From: Calothrix brevissima NIES-22
Lineage (GTDB): Bacteria > Cyanobacteriota > Cyanobacteriia > Cyanobacteriales > Nostocaceae
Length of the DNA stretch: 64,000 nucleotides
Assembly: GCF_002367995.1 (NCBI RefSeq)
Contig: NZ_AP018207.1
Location: forward strand, 3,161,083 to 3,225,082
Direction: 5' to 3'
Shown here: piece by piece, positions 9,946-17,895 of the stretch
How the letters are laid out: the number at the start of each line of letters is the position of its first letter
Numbering within the stretch: the stretch's first letter is position 1
Translations under genes and position numbers: made by a program
The notes under the pieces: model-generated
Seen by the model: only the letters and a program-made list of their open reading frames with translations
Told to the model about the DNA's origin: nothing
Database searches by the model: none

Positions 9946-10632
9946 ATGGTCGTAAATTTAGCTCGGACTTCTGCTTCCACGGAAATTTTACAGCAAGTAT
10001 TCCAGAATATTGATGCTCAAAGTTGTCCGAGGTTATTTAACTTTCATATGCATACTGTCTATTCTGATGGCAGATTGCAGCCCAATATATTAATGGAGCA
10101 AGCGATCGCAATTGGATTAAAAGGACTAGCAATTACCGATCATCACACTATTGGCGGCTATCAAGCAGCAAAGGCTTGGTTAGAAGACTGGAAGTGGAAT
10201 CATCCTCACAGCAGCATTCCTCAATTATGGAGTGGAGTAGAGATTGACGCCGAACTTTTGGATGCTAAAGTGCATATTTTGGCTTACTCATTCCAAATAG
10301 AACACAGCAGCATGAAACCTTATTTACAAAGGAGAATTACTACAGGTAAAGAATATCAAGCAAATAACGTCATTGATGCAATTCATGAAGCTGGCGGATT
10401 AGCGGTACTGGCGCATCCAGCACGTTACAAGCGATCGCATTTTGATTTAATTCCTGCTGCTGCTGCACTGGGAATTGATGGTGTAGAAAGTTTCTACGCT
10501 TACGCTAACCCAAACCCTTGGAAACCGAGTGATTTGGAATCAGAGCAAGCACAGCAATTGGCTGGGGAATATGGTCTTTTCAATACCTGTGGTACCGATA
10601 CTCACGGTTTAACCATACTACAGCGTTTATGA
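9946..10632 (+). CDS. PHP-domain metal-dependent phosphoesterase
   Basis: Cytosolic protein of 228 residues with the polymerase-and-histidinol-phosphatase (PHP) fold. Metal-binding motifs are in order: HMHTVYSDG (about 35-43), ITDHHT (about 65-70), a Glu in WSGVEID, HILAYS, VLAHPARY and a C-terminal CGTDTHG. This arrangement matches the YciV/TrpH-like branch of small PHP phosphoesterases, which hydrolyse nucleotide or sugar phosphates. The substrate is not deducible. The ATG at 9946 has an excellent purine-rich RBS. No partner gene is adjacent on the strand. Confidence 0.85.
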   Translation: MVVNLARTSASTEILQQVFQNIDAQSCPRLFNFHMHTVYSDGRLQPNILMEQAIAIGLKGLAITDHHTIGGYQAAKAWLEDWKWNHPHSSIPQLWSGVEIDAELLDAKVHILAYSFQIEHSSMKPYLQRRITTGKEYQANNVIDAIHEAGGLAVLAHPARYKRSHFDLIPAAAALGIDGVESFYAYANPNPWKPSDLESEQAQQLAGEYGLFNTCGTDTHGLTILQRL

Positions 10633-10704
10633 TTTTTGGGCATGGGGCATTGGGCATTGAAACAATTTTGGATTTTGGATTTTGGATTTTAGATTTAGAT
10701 TAGA

Positions 10705-10797
10705 ATCCAAAAGACGCTCGCGGACTCGCTCTAAGCGAAGCTATGCCGTTGGCGCAGCCTCTCGCAGAGAAGGCTTTACGCTGCGCTATCGCAAATC
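10705..10797. repeat. Interspersed palindrome-rich repeat, copy 1
   Basis: A 90-bp GC-rich segment starting AAAGACGCTCGCGGACTCGC and ending TACGCTGCGCTATCGC. It is nearly identical to 51,172-51,263. It is non-coding and rich in short inverted repeats. A shorter relative (GGCGAAGCCATTCTCGCAGA) occurs near 176. Confidence 0.8.
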
Positions 10798-10849
10798 TAA
10801 AATCTAAAATTCTTTGTCCTTATTACCCTAATTACCCTAGTCTCTCGTT

Positions 10850-11056
10850 TTAAGATAAATAAAATCTTGAGAATAAAAACCCGAAAATAAAGCAGGCTAA
10901 GGCAATCGCTATTGCTAATAATATGGGCACGCTGGGGCGTTCTGTTGGTAGTTCCATCAGTATGCGCACCGAAGTCAAATCGGTTTGGCAATTGGGGCAA
11001 ATGTTACCTTCAATATCGGTGCGATCGCATACTGGACAATTTAACTTAGCGTTCAA
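10850..11056 (-). CDS. Small zinc-ribbon membrane protein
   Basis: 68 residues: an N-terminal zinc ribbon with CPVC and CPNC pairs (residues 8-11 and 20-23), a linker, and one C-terminal transmembrane helix (about 44-66). It overlaps the end of the TetR gene by 11 bp in another frame. Its TTG start is preceded by GGGAGGGG lying inside the TetR coding sequence. This indicates translational coupling to the regulator. Function unknown; the topology suggests a small membrane-tethered partner or sensor. Confidence 0.6.
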   Translation of the reverse strand: MNAKLNCPVCDRTDIEGNICPNCQTDLTSVRILMELPTERPSVPILLAIAIALACFIFGFLFSRFYLS

Positions 11057-11651
11057 TTTTCAACCCCTCCCATAAAACCAAAATCATTTCATTCACAATC
11101 GCTTCTTTTGGTACATCATCCACAAAAGTACTGGCGAGGGGAAGGCTCTCAATTACAGACAGAAAAAATCCGGCTAGCAGTTGGGGATGCACTTGTCGAA
11201 TTTCTCCTCGCTGTTGTGCTTGGGTAAATATTTGACAAATAGGCTCAAATATGCAATTGGAAGAGCAAGCGGTTAATCTCGCTGTATTTTCTGCATCCAA
11301 TAAAGGCATATCTGTATGTACCATGCTTAAAAAGTGGATGGGAGGCTGAGACAGGAACCATCTAGCAATTGCATGGAGTTGCGATCGCAAATTCTCTTCA
11401 TTTTCCCCAATTACTTGCTCGATACCTAAACGATGACGCTCAAACATCCGTTCGTTGACGGAGACAAACAGCTGCTCTTTACTAGGAAAATGATAATACA
11501 AAGAAGCCTGGCGAATTCCTACTGCATCAGCAATTTCCCTCATTGTCACTGTATTATAGCCCCGGCTGCGGAATAGAACTTCTGCTTGCTCAAGAATTCT
11601 TTCTCTACCACCAGATGAGACTTGTTTTGGAGAGTTGCGATCGTCTGGCAC
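11046..11651 (-). CDS. TetR/AcrR-family transcriptional regulator
   Basis: About 201 residues. The N-terminal DNA-binding domain is typical: RILEQAEVLFRSRGYNTVT, then a helix-turn-helix in MREIADAVGIRQASLYYHF, then a variable ligand-binding domain. I chose GTG at 11651 (TTG at 11657 is in frame) because AGGTAGG lies at the right distance. It is divergent from the FAD/Rieske gene 300 bp away and coupled to a zinc-ribbon membrane protein. It probably represses itself, the neighbour, or both. The ligand is unknown. Confidence 0.88.
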   Translation of the reverse strand: MPDDRNSPKQVSSGGRERILEQAEVLFRSRGYNTVTMREIADAVGIRQASLYYHFPSKEQLFVSVNERMFERHRLGIEQVIGENEENLRSQLHAIARWFLSQPPIHFLSMVHTDMPLLDAENTARLTACSSNCIFEPICQIFTQAQQRGEIRQVHPQLLAGFFLSVIESLPLASTFVDDVPKEAIVNEMILVLWEGLKIER

Positions 11652-11659
11652 TCTCAAAC

Positions 11660-11677
11660 CTACCTAACGTTTAGTAG
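11660..11677. promoter_or_regulatory. Candidate TetR operator
   Basis: CTACCTAACGTTTAGTAG is an imperfect palindrome (14 of 18 positions symmetric) directly in front of the TetR gene, overlapping its ribosome-binding site. Position and size fit an autoregulatory TetR operator. Inference only. Confidence 0.35.
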
Positions 11678-11955
11678 TCAACTTTTAAATATTATATTAC
11701 ACTGGCAAATAATCTGCTTATTTGTGAACCTAAATCAGTAGATTTATCGTCTAGTGCATAAATAACCTGAGCGAGCAAATTTGAGGGTAAAGTATTTAAA
11801 AATACAACAACCAGCTATTGATAATTGCTCCCGTTCTCACTGCAAAAATCTGCTGAGGACGATTGCTGAAATGGGAAAAATATTCCGAAAAAAGGCTCAT
11901 TTATAGCCATGATTTCACACCAGTATTTCATGATGAAGAGTTAATTCTGTAACCA

Positions 11956-13896
11956 ATGAACCAATTATCGAATTCACCAGAATCATCTACTATTTCCCGC
12001 CGCACACTGCTTAAGTGGTTCGGTATTGGTAGTATCGCTGGAGTAACTGGATACTCTCGTTTCAGTAAACCACAACCAACGGTTTTTCAAAGAGAAACCC
12101 TACAACTACCAAGGCTGTTAAGTCAAAATAAATCTGTAGTAGTTATTGGGGCTGGATTAGCAGGTTTAGCTTGTGCTTATGAATTGAGTCAAAGGGGATT
12201 TGCGGTAACACTGTTAGAAAAATCTCCGCAACTTGGTGGTAAAATTGCTAGTTGGCAAATTGAAGCCGTAGGTGAAACCTTTATGATGGAACATGGCTTC
12301 CACGGCTTTTTTCCGCAGTACTATAACTTGAATGGTTTAGTTAGCGAACTGAGTATAAAAGATAATTTTCAATCATTAAATTTTTATGCGGTTATGTACC
12401 GCGATCGCAAATATCAACCGGAGATATTTCGCCCTAGTAATTCCGCCTTTCCTTGGAATATTGTAGATTTAGCGATCGCCTCACCGAATCGCTTACAATG
12501 GGGTATTAATTTAATTAACTTAAAACACTTACAAGTTTTTCAAGCAATTACGGGATTTCAAAGAGAAAGAAATTACCAACGCTTCGATAATATCTCCGTT
12601 GCCGATTGGGTAGCAACAGAATTTCCTAGAGGATTATATGATTTATATTTCCTCCCATTTGCGAAATCGAGTTTAAATGCACCAGATATGATGAGTGTGG
12701 GTGAATTGATGCAATTCTTCCATTTTTATTTTTTTGGTAATCCAGAAGGATTGGCTTTTAATGGTACTAAAGATGATATGGGGACAAGTTTAGTCCAACC
12801 AATCGCCAAATCGATTTTGCATAATGGCGGTAAAATTATTACCGATGCAACAGTGAGTGAAATTCTGGCTGCTGAAAATGAAATTCACTCGCTCAAATAT
12901 TTTGTAGGTAGTAATAAAAATAATGTGCCTTTTTGGGTAAAGCGTAACTCAGTTGTGACTGATAAGGAAATTGAATATTTTGGTGCTGCTGATGAAGTAT
13001 TCGCCGCATCAAAGGAAAGCGAAACAGCAATTTCTCTGACTTGTACCCATCAAGGTTGTACGGTGAAAAAAGCCGATGATGGAAAATTCCATTGTCCTTG
13101 TCATGGTGCAGTATTTGCGGCTGATGGTAAAGTTTTAAAAGGGCCTGCAAACCGAGATTTAGCTAAGTTTAAAATAGCTAAACGCCAAGATGCAGAAGTA
13201 CAATTAGTAGCAGCTAATCCCGAATCATCATCGCCCCAGACAATCGCCGCCGATTATTTTGTATTTGCAACTGATGTACCGGGAGTACAGCAACTATTTA
13301 AGCAGATTAAAGGTGAAGTAGATCAAAAAGTGCGATCGCAAGTTGCTGCTTTAGATATTGCCGATCCCTTTGCTGTCTGTCGCTTCTGGTTTAATCGTGA
13401 TTTTCAGTGGGAACAAAGTAATTTTACTTCCTTATCTGGCTACCAGCTAACTGATAGCATAACTCTTTATCATCGCATTCAAGAACAATTCATTGATTGG
13501 GCACAACGCACAGGTGGTAGTGTCGTAGAATTACACGCCTATTGCTATAAAGAAAAAGAATTTCCCACCCAAGAAGCTTTATTAGCAAAATTTGAGGAAG
13601 AACTGTATGAAATCGTCCCCGAATTAAAGCAAGCACAGATATTACATCGAGAATTAGTCAATCAACATAACTTTTCTGGTTACCCGCCAAACAGTTACGC
13701 ACAACGCCCAGAAACTAGCACTAGTATTCCTAATGTAATTTTTGCTGGTGATTGGGTAAAAATGCCCTTTCCTTGTGGGTTAATGGAACGAGCCGTTAGC
13801 AGTGGCTTATTAGCCGCCAATGAGATTTTATCTCGTGAGGGTTTGCAGAAGCGATCGCTTTTCTCGGTGAATCCTGAAGGAATGTTACAAATTTAA
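11956..13896 (+). CDS. Tat-exported FAD oxidoreductase with inserted Rieske [2Fe-2S] domain (CrtU/CruE-like)
   Basis: 646 residues. Twin-arginine signal SRRTLLKWFG (14-23) followed by a hydrophobic stretch. The FAD-binding Rossmann motif is VVVIGAGLAGLACAYE (61-76), with LEKSPQLGGKI after it. A Rieske domain is inserted at about 345-410 with CTHQGC (363-368) and CPCHG (380-384), giving the usual 2-Cys/2-His cluster set. The flavin fold closes near the C-terminus with FAGDWVKMPFPCGLMERA. The fold and this closing motif recall carotenoid desaturase/ring-modifying enzymes (CrtU/CruE, amine-oxidase superfamily). Export implies action in the periplasm or thylakoid lumen. The reaction is not established; a quinone/carotenoid or amine-type substrate is possible. 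Divergent from a TetR regulator. Confidence 0.75.
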   Translation: MNQLSNSPESSTISRRTLLKWFGIGSIAGVTGYSRFSKPQPTVFQRETLQLPRLLSQNKSVVVIGAGLAGLACAYELSQRGFAVTLLEKSPQLGGKIASWQIEAVGETFMMEHGFHGFFPQYYNLNGLVSELSIKDNFQSLNFYAVMYRDRKYQPEIFRPSNSAFPWNIVDLAIASPNRLQWGINLINLKHLQVFQAITGFQRERNYQRFDNISVADWVATEFPRGLYDLYFLPFAKSSLNAPDMMSVGELMQFFHFYFFGNPEGLAFNGTKDDMGTSLVQPIAKSILHNGGKIITDATVSEILAAENEIHSLKYFVGSNKNNVPFWVKRNSVVTDKEIEYFGAADEVFAASKESETAISLTCTHQGCTVKKADDGKFHCPCHGAVFAADGKVLKGPANRDLAKFKIAKRQDAEVQLVAANPESSSPQTIAADYFVFATDVPGVQQLFKQIKGEVDQKVRSQVAALDIADPFAVCRFWFNRDFQWEQSNFTSLSGYQLTDSITLYHRIQEQFIDWAQRTGGSVVELHAYCYKEKEFPTQEALLAKFEEELYEIVPELKQAQILHRELVNQHNFSGYPPNSYAQRPETSTSIPNVIFAGDWVKMPFPCGLMERAVSSGLLAANEILSREGLQKRSLFSVNPEGMLQI

Positions 13897-13980
13897 TTTG
13901 TCATTTGTCATTTGTCATTTGTCATTTGTCATTTGTCATTGAGCTTATAACGTAGGCTAACGCACCTTAAACTTAAATAC

Positions 13981-14092
13981 AGCAGATTGCTAGTTGGTAA
14001 GGTACAAATTATCGTTGATTGTAGGGGCACTGGCACTGCCATGCCCCGAAGCGCGTACCTCATTTACCTGAAATATGCTTTATTTAATGGTA
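13981..14092. repeat. Interspersed GGGGCACTGGCACTGCC repeat, copy 1
   Basis: About 110 bp beginning CAGATTGCTAGTTGGTAAGG and passing through GTAGGGGCACTGGCACTGCC and GAAGCGCGTACCTCATTTACC. The same unit recurs inverted near 47,222-47,312 and in part near 61,163-61,235. Diverged copies lie near 21,698-21,770 and 38,060-38,125. Confidence 0.75.
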
Positions 14093-14135
14093 TGTTGGTG
14101 CGTTGCGCTGCGCGACAACACACCCTACAATTTGG

Positions 14136-14456
14136 TTATTTTGCGGAGTTTAAACCAATTACACCAATCACAATTAAAAAGATAGATACTAACTTTACAG
14201 TAGTAATAGATTCACGGAACCAAAAAATACCAATGAGGGCGATTAATGTAGTTCCTAAACCAGCCCAAAAAGAATAAGCTACGCTAACTTCAATTGTTTT
14301 GAGGGAAAGTGTTAAAAAAGTCAAACAAAGCCCGTAAAAGATAAATATAAATACTGTAGGCAATCCTTGAGTAAATCCTTGTGACAACTTCATACAAGTT
14401 GTACCTAAAACCTCAAATATTACCGCAGCAACTAAGTAAAACCAACTGATTTGCAT
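14136..14456 (-). CDS. Small multidrug resistance (SMR) family transporter
   Basis: Four-helix inner-membrane antiporter of the EmrE/QacE family, which works as a dimer driven by protons. I chose the ATG at 14456 (MQISWFYLVAAVIFEVLGTT) because it gives the canonical 106 residues with the conserved membrane-embedded Glu at residue 14. An upstream ATG would add 15 unsupported residues. Further family motifs: CMKLSQGF, VAYSFWAGLGT in helix 3, and FWFRESITTVK. Substrate could be quaternary ammonium compounds or, as in other SMRs, guanidinium or polyamines. Confidence 0.88.
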   Translation of the reverse strand: MQISWFYLVAAVIFEVLGTTCMKLSQGFTQGLPTVFIFIFYGLCLTFLTLSLKTIEVSVAYSFWAGLGTTLIALIGIFWFRESITTVKLVSIFLIVIGVIGLNSAK

Positions 14457-14620
14457 TTTGCTGATAAATAATTGAATTTTTAATTTTCTACAATCGAACA
14501 ATAAAAATCAATAAGTATTTGTAGGGTGGGCATTACCTATATATTTAAATAAACTACCAGTACCTAATCGTTGGAAAAAGACAAATTTTGAGCGCAATTA
14601 CGCAAAATTTTGGCAATTAA

Positions 14621-14854
14621 TTATAAATCAATATATTCTTGTAATTTTTTATAGCGTTTGTGATTGATCAGCCACTGTTGACATACTTGTGTAACTAATC
14701 TTTTTTCCTCTTCAGTCCAAAATTCTTCTGCTTTTCCAGCAGCTAATATTTTCGCAGCTTTTGCTGCTTTGTCGTGTCTCACACCATATTTGACAAAATC
14801 TGTGTGAAATATCTTCTCTTTCTCCTCTTTTGAAACTTTAAAGTTGTATTGCAT
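14621..14854 (-). CDS. Hypothetical protein, 77 residues
   Basis: A highly charged, helical small protein (KVSKEEKEKIFHTDFVKYG; EEFWTEEEKRLVTQVCQQW). It has no signal or membrane segment. I do not recognise a family. ATG start; stands alone. The codon pattern looks genuine but the call is modest. Confidence 0.5.
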   Translation of the reverse strand: MQYNFKVSKEEKEKIFHTDFVKYGVRHDKAAKAAKILAAGKAEEFWTEEEKRLVTQVCQQWLINHKRYKKLQEYIDL

Positions 14855-15206
14855 AATTTCACTAGGCTAATTAACAACAAATACAACTCTATCTTTACAA
14901 AGCTTAATGTTGATTAACTTCTCTCCCAAGTGTGATGATGTGATGCGCTTAAGAATTTCTTTATTTTTTCGCGGATAATAGGATCAACCATTAACGCAAC
15001 AACTTGGGAATAAGCGGTAAGGGTTCATTTTGCGAAAATGGCATAGAGTGGAGATGCGATCGCTCTCTACTATTAAGCCAAGGTGTACAATCCTGGGAAG
15101 GCGATCGCCAATATTTTACGGTTAAGCGATAAAAATACCGTAGACTCAGATAACCTAATATCTATATACTACTGTTAGTTTATCGAGAAAGAGTATTATA
15201 TAACTA

Positions 15207-15794
15207 ATGGCTCTATACTCTGTTGTTACTAGTAAAGTCAGTAAAAATACTAAGCAGATTTTTACCCGTAGGGCGTTCTTGCCAGAACATCAAAGCCTTT
15301 TGTGGCAGATTGATTCAGGCTTTGTGCGAACTTTTACATATTTAGAGGATGGTACCACAGTCGCTTTAGGATTGTGGGGGCCAGATGACATTGTTGGCAG
15401 CAGTTTATCTCGGCTACAACCATATCAAATGGAGTGCTTGACTAAAGTAGAGGCGAGAATCTTGCCGATAGAAGAATGGGAACAACCAACACAGACTTTG
15501 TTGAATCACATTCAACAAGCTGAAGAATTGATGGTGATTCGCAGCTACAAAAAGGTAGATACCATGTTACTCAAATTATTGGCATGGTTATCGAAAAAGT
15601 TTGGTTTACAAGTCGAAAAAGGACGTTTAATCGATATGCGTCTAACTCATGAAGACTTGGCAGAAATTTTAGGTTCCACTCGCGTCACCATCACACGGAT
15701 TTTGGGACAGTTTGAGCAGGAAGGCTTAATCGATCGCCTTTCCCTACATCGCATTGTGTTAAAAGAAGAAGATATTTGGTATTACGAAATATAA
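15207..15794 (+). CDS. Crp/Fnr-family transcriptional regulator
   Basis: 195 residues. An N-terminal cyclic-nucleotide-binding-like beta-roll (about 20-95) includes LWQIDSGFVRTFTYLEDG and LGLWGPDDIVG. A connecting helix follows, then a Crp-type winged helix with recognition motif LTHEDLAEILGSTRVTITR (about 148-166). The sensor domain is shorter than in Crp or NtcA, and the cAMP-contact Arg-Ser signature is not visible, so the effector is probably not cAMP. The upstream gap 14,855-15,206 holds HIP1 sites and no gene. Confidence 0.85.
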   Translation: MALYSVVTSKVSKNTKQIFTRRAFLPEHQSLLWQIDSGFVRTFTYLEDGTTVALGLWGPDDIVGSSLSRLQPYQMECLTKVEARILPIEEWEQPTQTLLNHIQQAEELMVIRSYKKVDTMLLKLLAWLSKKFGLQVEKGRLIDMRLTHEDLAEILGSTRVTITRILGQFEQEGLIDRLSLHRIVLKEEDIWYYEI

Positions 15795-15876
15795 ATTGTT
15801 GACCGTTGACTGTTGACTGTTGACTGTTGACCGTTGACAACTGACAACTAACTACTAACTACTAACTACTGACTAA
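15795..15876. repeat. STRR array after the Crp/Fnr gene
   Basis: About six TTGACYG heptamers, then several ACTACTA heptamers, beginning 1-2 bases after the stop codon. Confidence 0.85.
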
Positions 15877-15894
15877 AGGTAGAATATACCTAAT

Positions 15895-16200
15895 TTTCGT
15901 AGCTTCAAACGAAGTTTCACCAACCTTACTCTTGAAGGGTGAGGATTGTCTAAACCAATTTAGGCAACGCAAGAGGTGAATACCGCATTGAGACACAGGT
16001 TGGTACGCACTTCCAGATACTTCCCTAGTCTGGACTATCTGCAAGCCTAATTGGTTAGGTGCTGTTAGACAGGACATCTTATCTGTGTTGCGGGAAGGGA
16101 CTTAAACGGGTTTTGCTGGTTTCCTGGGCTTATCGCCATTTAAAAACCAGTCCCCGTAAGGGGCTTGTAAACCGGTACTAAAGGACGGGGTTTCTACCCA
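15895..16200. ncRNA. Candidate structured RNA segment, possibly an OMEGA (IscB/TnpB) RNA or IS end relic
   Basis: About 300 bp without a credible gene but with a chain of short hairpins. They are CTTC-GTTT-GAAG (on the minus strand), CCTTACTC/GGGTGAGG with G-U pairs around TTGAA, CTAAA-CCAA-TTTAG, CCTAA-TTGG-TTAGG, a CTGGTTT/AAACCAG stem around 16,120-16,150, and CCCC-GTAA-GGGG. At the right end AGGACGGGGTTTCTACCC is the complement of the sequence that starts the TnpB relic at 26,275. The segment lies directly before the Ycf23 gene, so a leader role is also possible. Strand and identity are not settled; only the density of stems is seen directly. Confidence 0.45.
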
Positions 16201-16208
16201 TTTTTCTG

Positions 16209-16955
16209 ATGACAATGCATTCTTCTCTTCAACGTGCTTTTGCTAATCGCTGTGTCCTAAAGGCAATCAGTGGTTTAAATAACTTTGACAGCGATCGCGT
16301 CGCTGCTACTATCAAAGCTGCCGATTTGGGCGGTGCTACTTTTGTTGATATCGCTGCCGATGCTGCTTTAGTAAAATTAGCAAAAAGTTTGACCAATCTG
16401 CCAATCTGTGTATCAGCAGTAGAGCCAGAAAAATTCGTGCAAGCTGTGGCGGCTGGTGCAGATTTAATTGAAATCGGTAATTTCGATTCTTTTTATGCGC
16501 AAGGACGGAGATTTGAGGCTGAGGAAGTTCTCGCCTTAACTCACCAAACCCGTGCTTTGTTGCCAGAAATCACTTTATCTGTGACTGTGCCTCACATTCT
16601 CACATTAGATCAACAGGTACAACTAGCAGAAGAACTAGTCAAAGCTGGTGCTGATATTATCCAAACTGAAGGCGGTACTAGCAGCAGCCCCACCCACCCC
16701 GGAACTTTGGGCTTAATTGAAAAAGCCGCTCCTACTTTAGCAGCCGCTTTTGAAATTTCTCGCGCCGTTTCCGTACCCGTATTGTGTGCTTCCGGCATTT
16801 CTAGCGTGACAGCACCACTAGCGATCGCATCTGGTGCAGCTGGTGTGGGTGTCGGTTCAGCTATTAACCAACTCAACAGCGAAGTAGCCATGATTGCTGC
16901 TGTACGTAGCATTGTTGAAGCTTTAGCATCTGCAAAAGTAGGGGCTAGAGGCTAG
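16209..16955 (+). CDS. ycf23: Ycf23 family protein (DUF561), TIM-barrel
   Basis: 248 residues, conserved in cyanobacteria and plastid genomes of red-lineage algae as Ycf23. The sequence is a predicted TIM barrel with repeated strand motifs: LKAISGLNNFD, GATFVDIAAD, PICVSAVEP, ADLIEIGNFDSFY, GADIIQTEGGTSS, VLCASGISSVTAP and a phosphate-binding-like GVGVGSAINQL. Biochemical function is unknown; the fold recalls ThiG- or NanE-like phosphosugar enzymes. An ATG two codons downstream is an equally possible start. Confidence 0.88.
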   Translation: MTMHSSLQRAFANRCVLKAISGLNNFDSDRVAATIKAADLGGATFVDIAADAALVKLAKSLTNLPICVSAVEPEKFVQAVAAGADLIEIGNFDSFYAQGRRFEAEEVLALTHQTRALLPEITLSVTVPHILTLDQQVQLAEELVKAGADIIQTEGGTSSSPTHPGTLGLIEKAAPTLAAAFEISRAVSVPVLCASGISSVTAPLAIASGAAGVGVGSAINQLNSEVAMIAAVRSIVEALASAKVGARG

Positions 16956-17067
16956 GGGCTAGGGGCTAGGGGAAGGGGGATATATAATTTTCTCTGCTTC
17001 CTCCCGTTGTTGTCTTACACCTATTTTCCGGTAAATAGACCACTCTGTAGGGGCACTGCACCGACAC

Positions 17068-17260
17068 TTGGTGTCAACTTAAGCTAAAAGCTATATACGG
17101 CGAGTGTTGTACAAAAACCCTCGCGCCCTCATCCCCTAACCCCTTCTCCCTCAGGGAGAAGGGGAATTTAATCTCTTGCTCCCCTCTCCTGGTGGGAGAG
17201 GGGCTGGGGGTGAGGGCAAAACCTTGCAACCAAGCGGGTTTGGTGTTAAGTTGACACCAA
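17068..17260. mobile_element. MITE-like element, copy A
   Basis: 193 bp with perfect 15-bp terminal inverted repeats, TTGGTGTCAACTTAA and TTAAGTTGACACCAA. The interior holds two palindromes (CTTCTCCCTCAGGGAGAAGG and CCCCTCTCCTGGTGGGAGAG). No coding capacity. Related copies at 20,114, 26,691 and 54,989. Confidence 0.85.
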
Positions 17261-17417
17261 TGGGCACCGACCATCTTTTGGTACATACAATAATTTTACT
17301 GGTGTTCCCTACGACAGATGTGGTTAAAATAGGTGAAAACTGCTGTAATCAAATAATCTTTCAGCAAGCCCTAATTAATGATGGTGCGTTGCGCTGCGCG
17401 ACAACACACCCTACTAT

Positions 17418-17651
17418 TTATTCTTCTCGATGCTCATCTGCAAATTTTCGAGTCCGCGAAACCCATTCTTGAGCATCTTCACCTAATAGCGGATAGGGAG
17501 CCATACTTTTTAAATCGCTCCACTTGCGTTTTGGTTGCACTTGGGTGATATGTTTTTTTACACGTTCTACCAAATGCCCCATCACTGTTAATTGCTCTTC
17601 TGGAGTTAGTTGCTCAATCTCACTTAAAATTTTCTCCAGTGACGGACTCAT
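17418..17651 (-). CDS. Small antitoxin-like protein, orphan
   Basis: 77 residues. The N-terminal helix motif LEKILSEIEQLTPEEQLTVM is typical of the small cyanobacterial antitoxin-like proteins found in front of PIN or RelE toxins. The C-terminal part (WSDLKSMAPYPLLGEDAQEW) resembles the toxin-binding tail of such proteins. No toxin gene lies downstream: 17,261-17,417 is repeat sequence. Either the toxin was lost or the gene acts alone. Family assignment is by resemblance only. Confidence 0.6.
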   Translation of the reverse strand: MSPSLEKILSEIEQLTPEEQLTVMGHLVERVKKHITQVQPKRKWSDLKSMAPYPLLGEDAQEWVSRTRKFADEHREE

Positions 17652-17895
17652 TCATTTAACTATGATTAACTGCTTTAATTTTAACGTCTTTAGGCAGAAC
17701 TCTCAGCACAGATTGAAGCATCTAAATTAGGGGCTAGGGATTAGGGATTAGAGGAAGGGGGGCAAAGGAGACAAGGGGGACAAGGAATTTTAGATTTTAA
17801 ATTTGCGATTTTGGATTCCAATCTAAAATCCAAAATCTAAAATTGTTTCAATGCCCAATGCCCAATGCCCAATGCCCAATGCCCCCCTACCTCTC

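Noticed and set aside
13987-14277. 96-codon plus-strand frame opposite the SMR gene
   Set aside because: It runs through an interspersed repeat and then antisense to a clear SMR coding sequence.
15862-16077. 71-codon minus-strand frame inside the hairpin-dense segment
   Set aside because: No recognisable protein; the segment is better explained by RNA-type structure.
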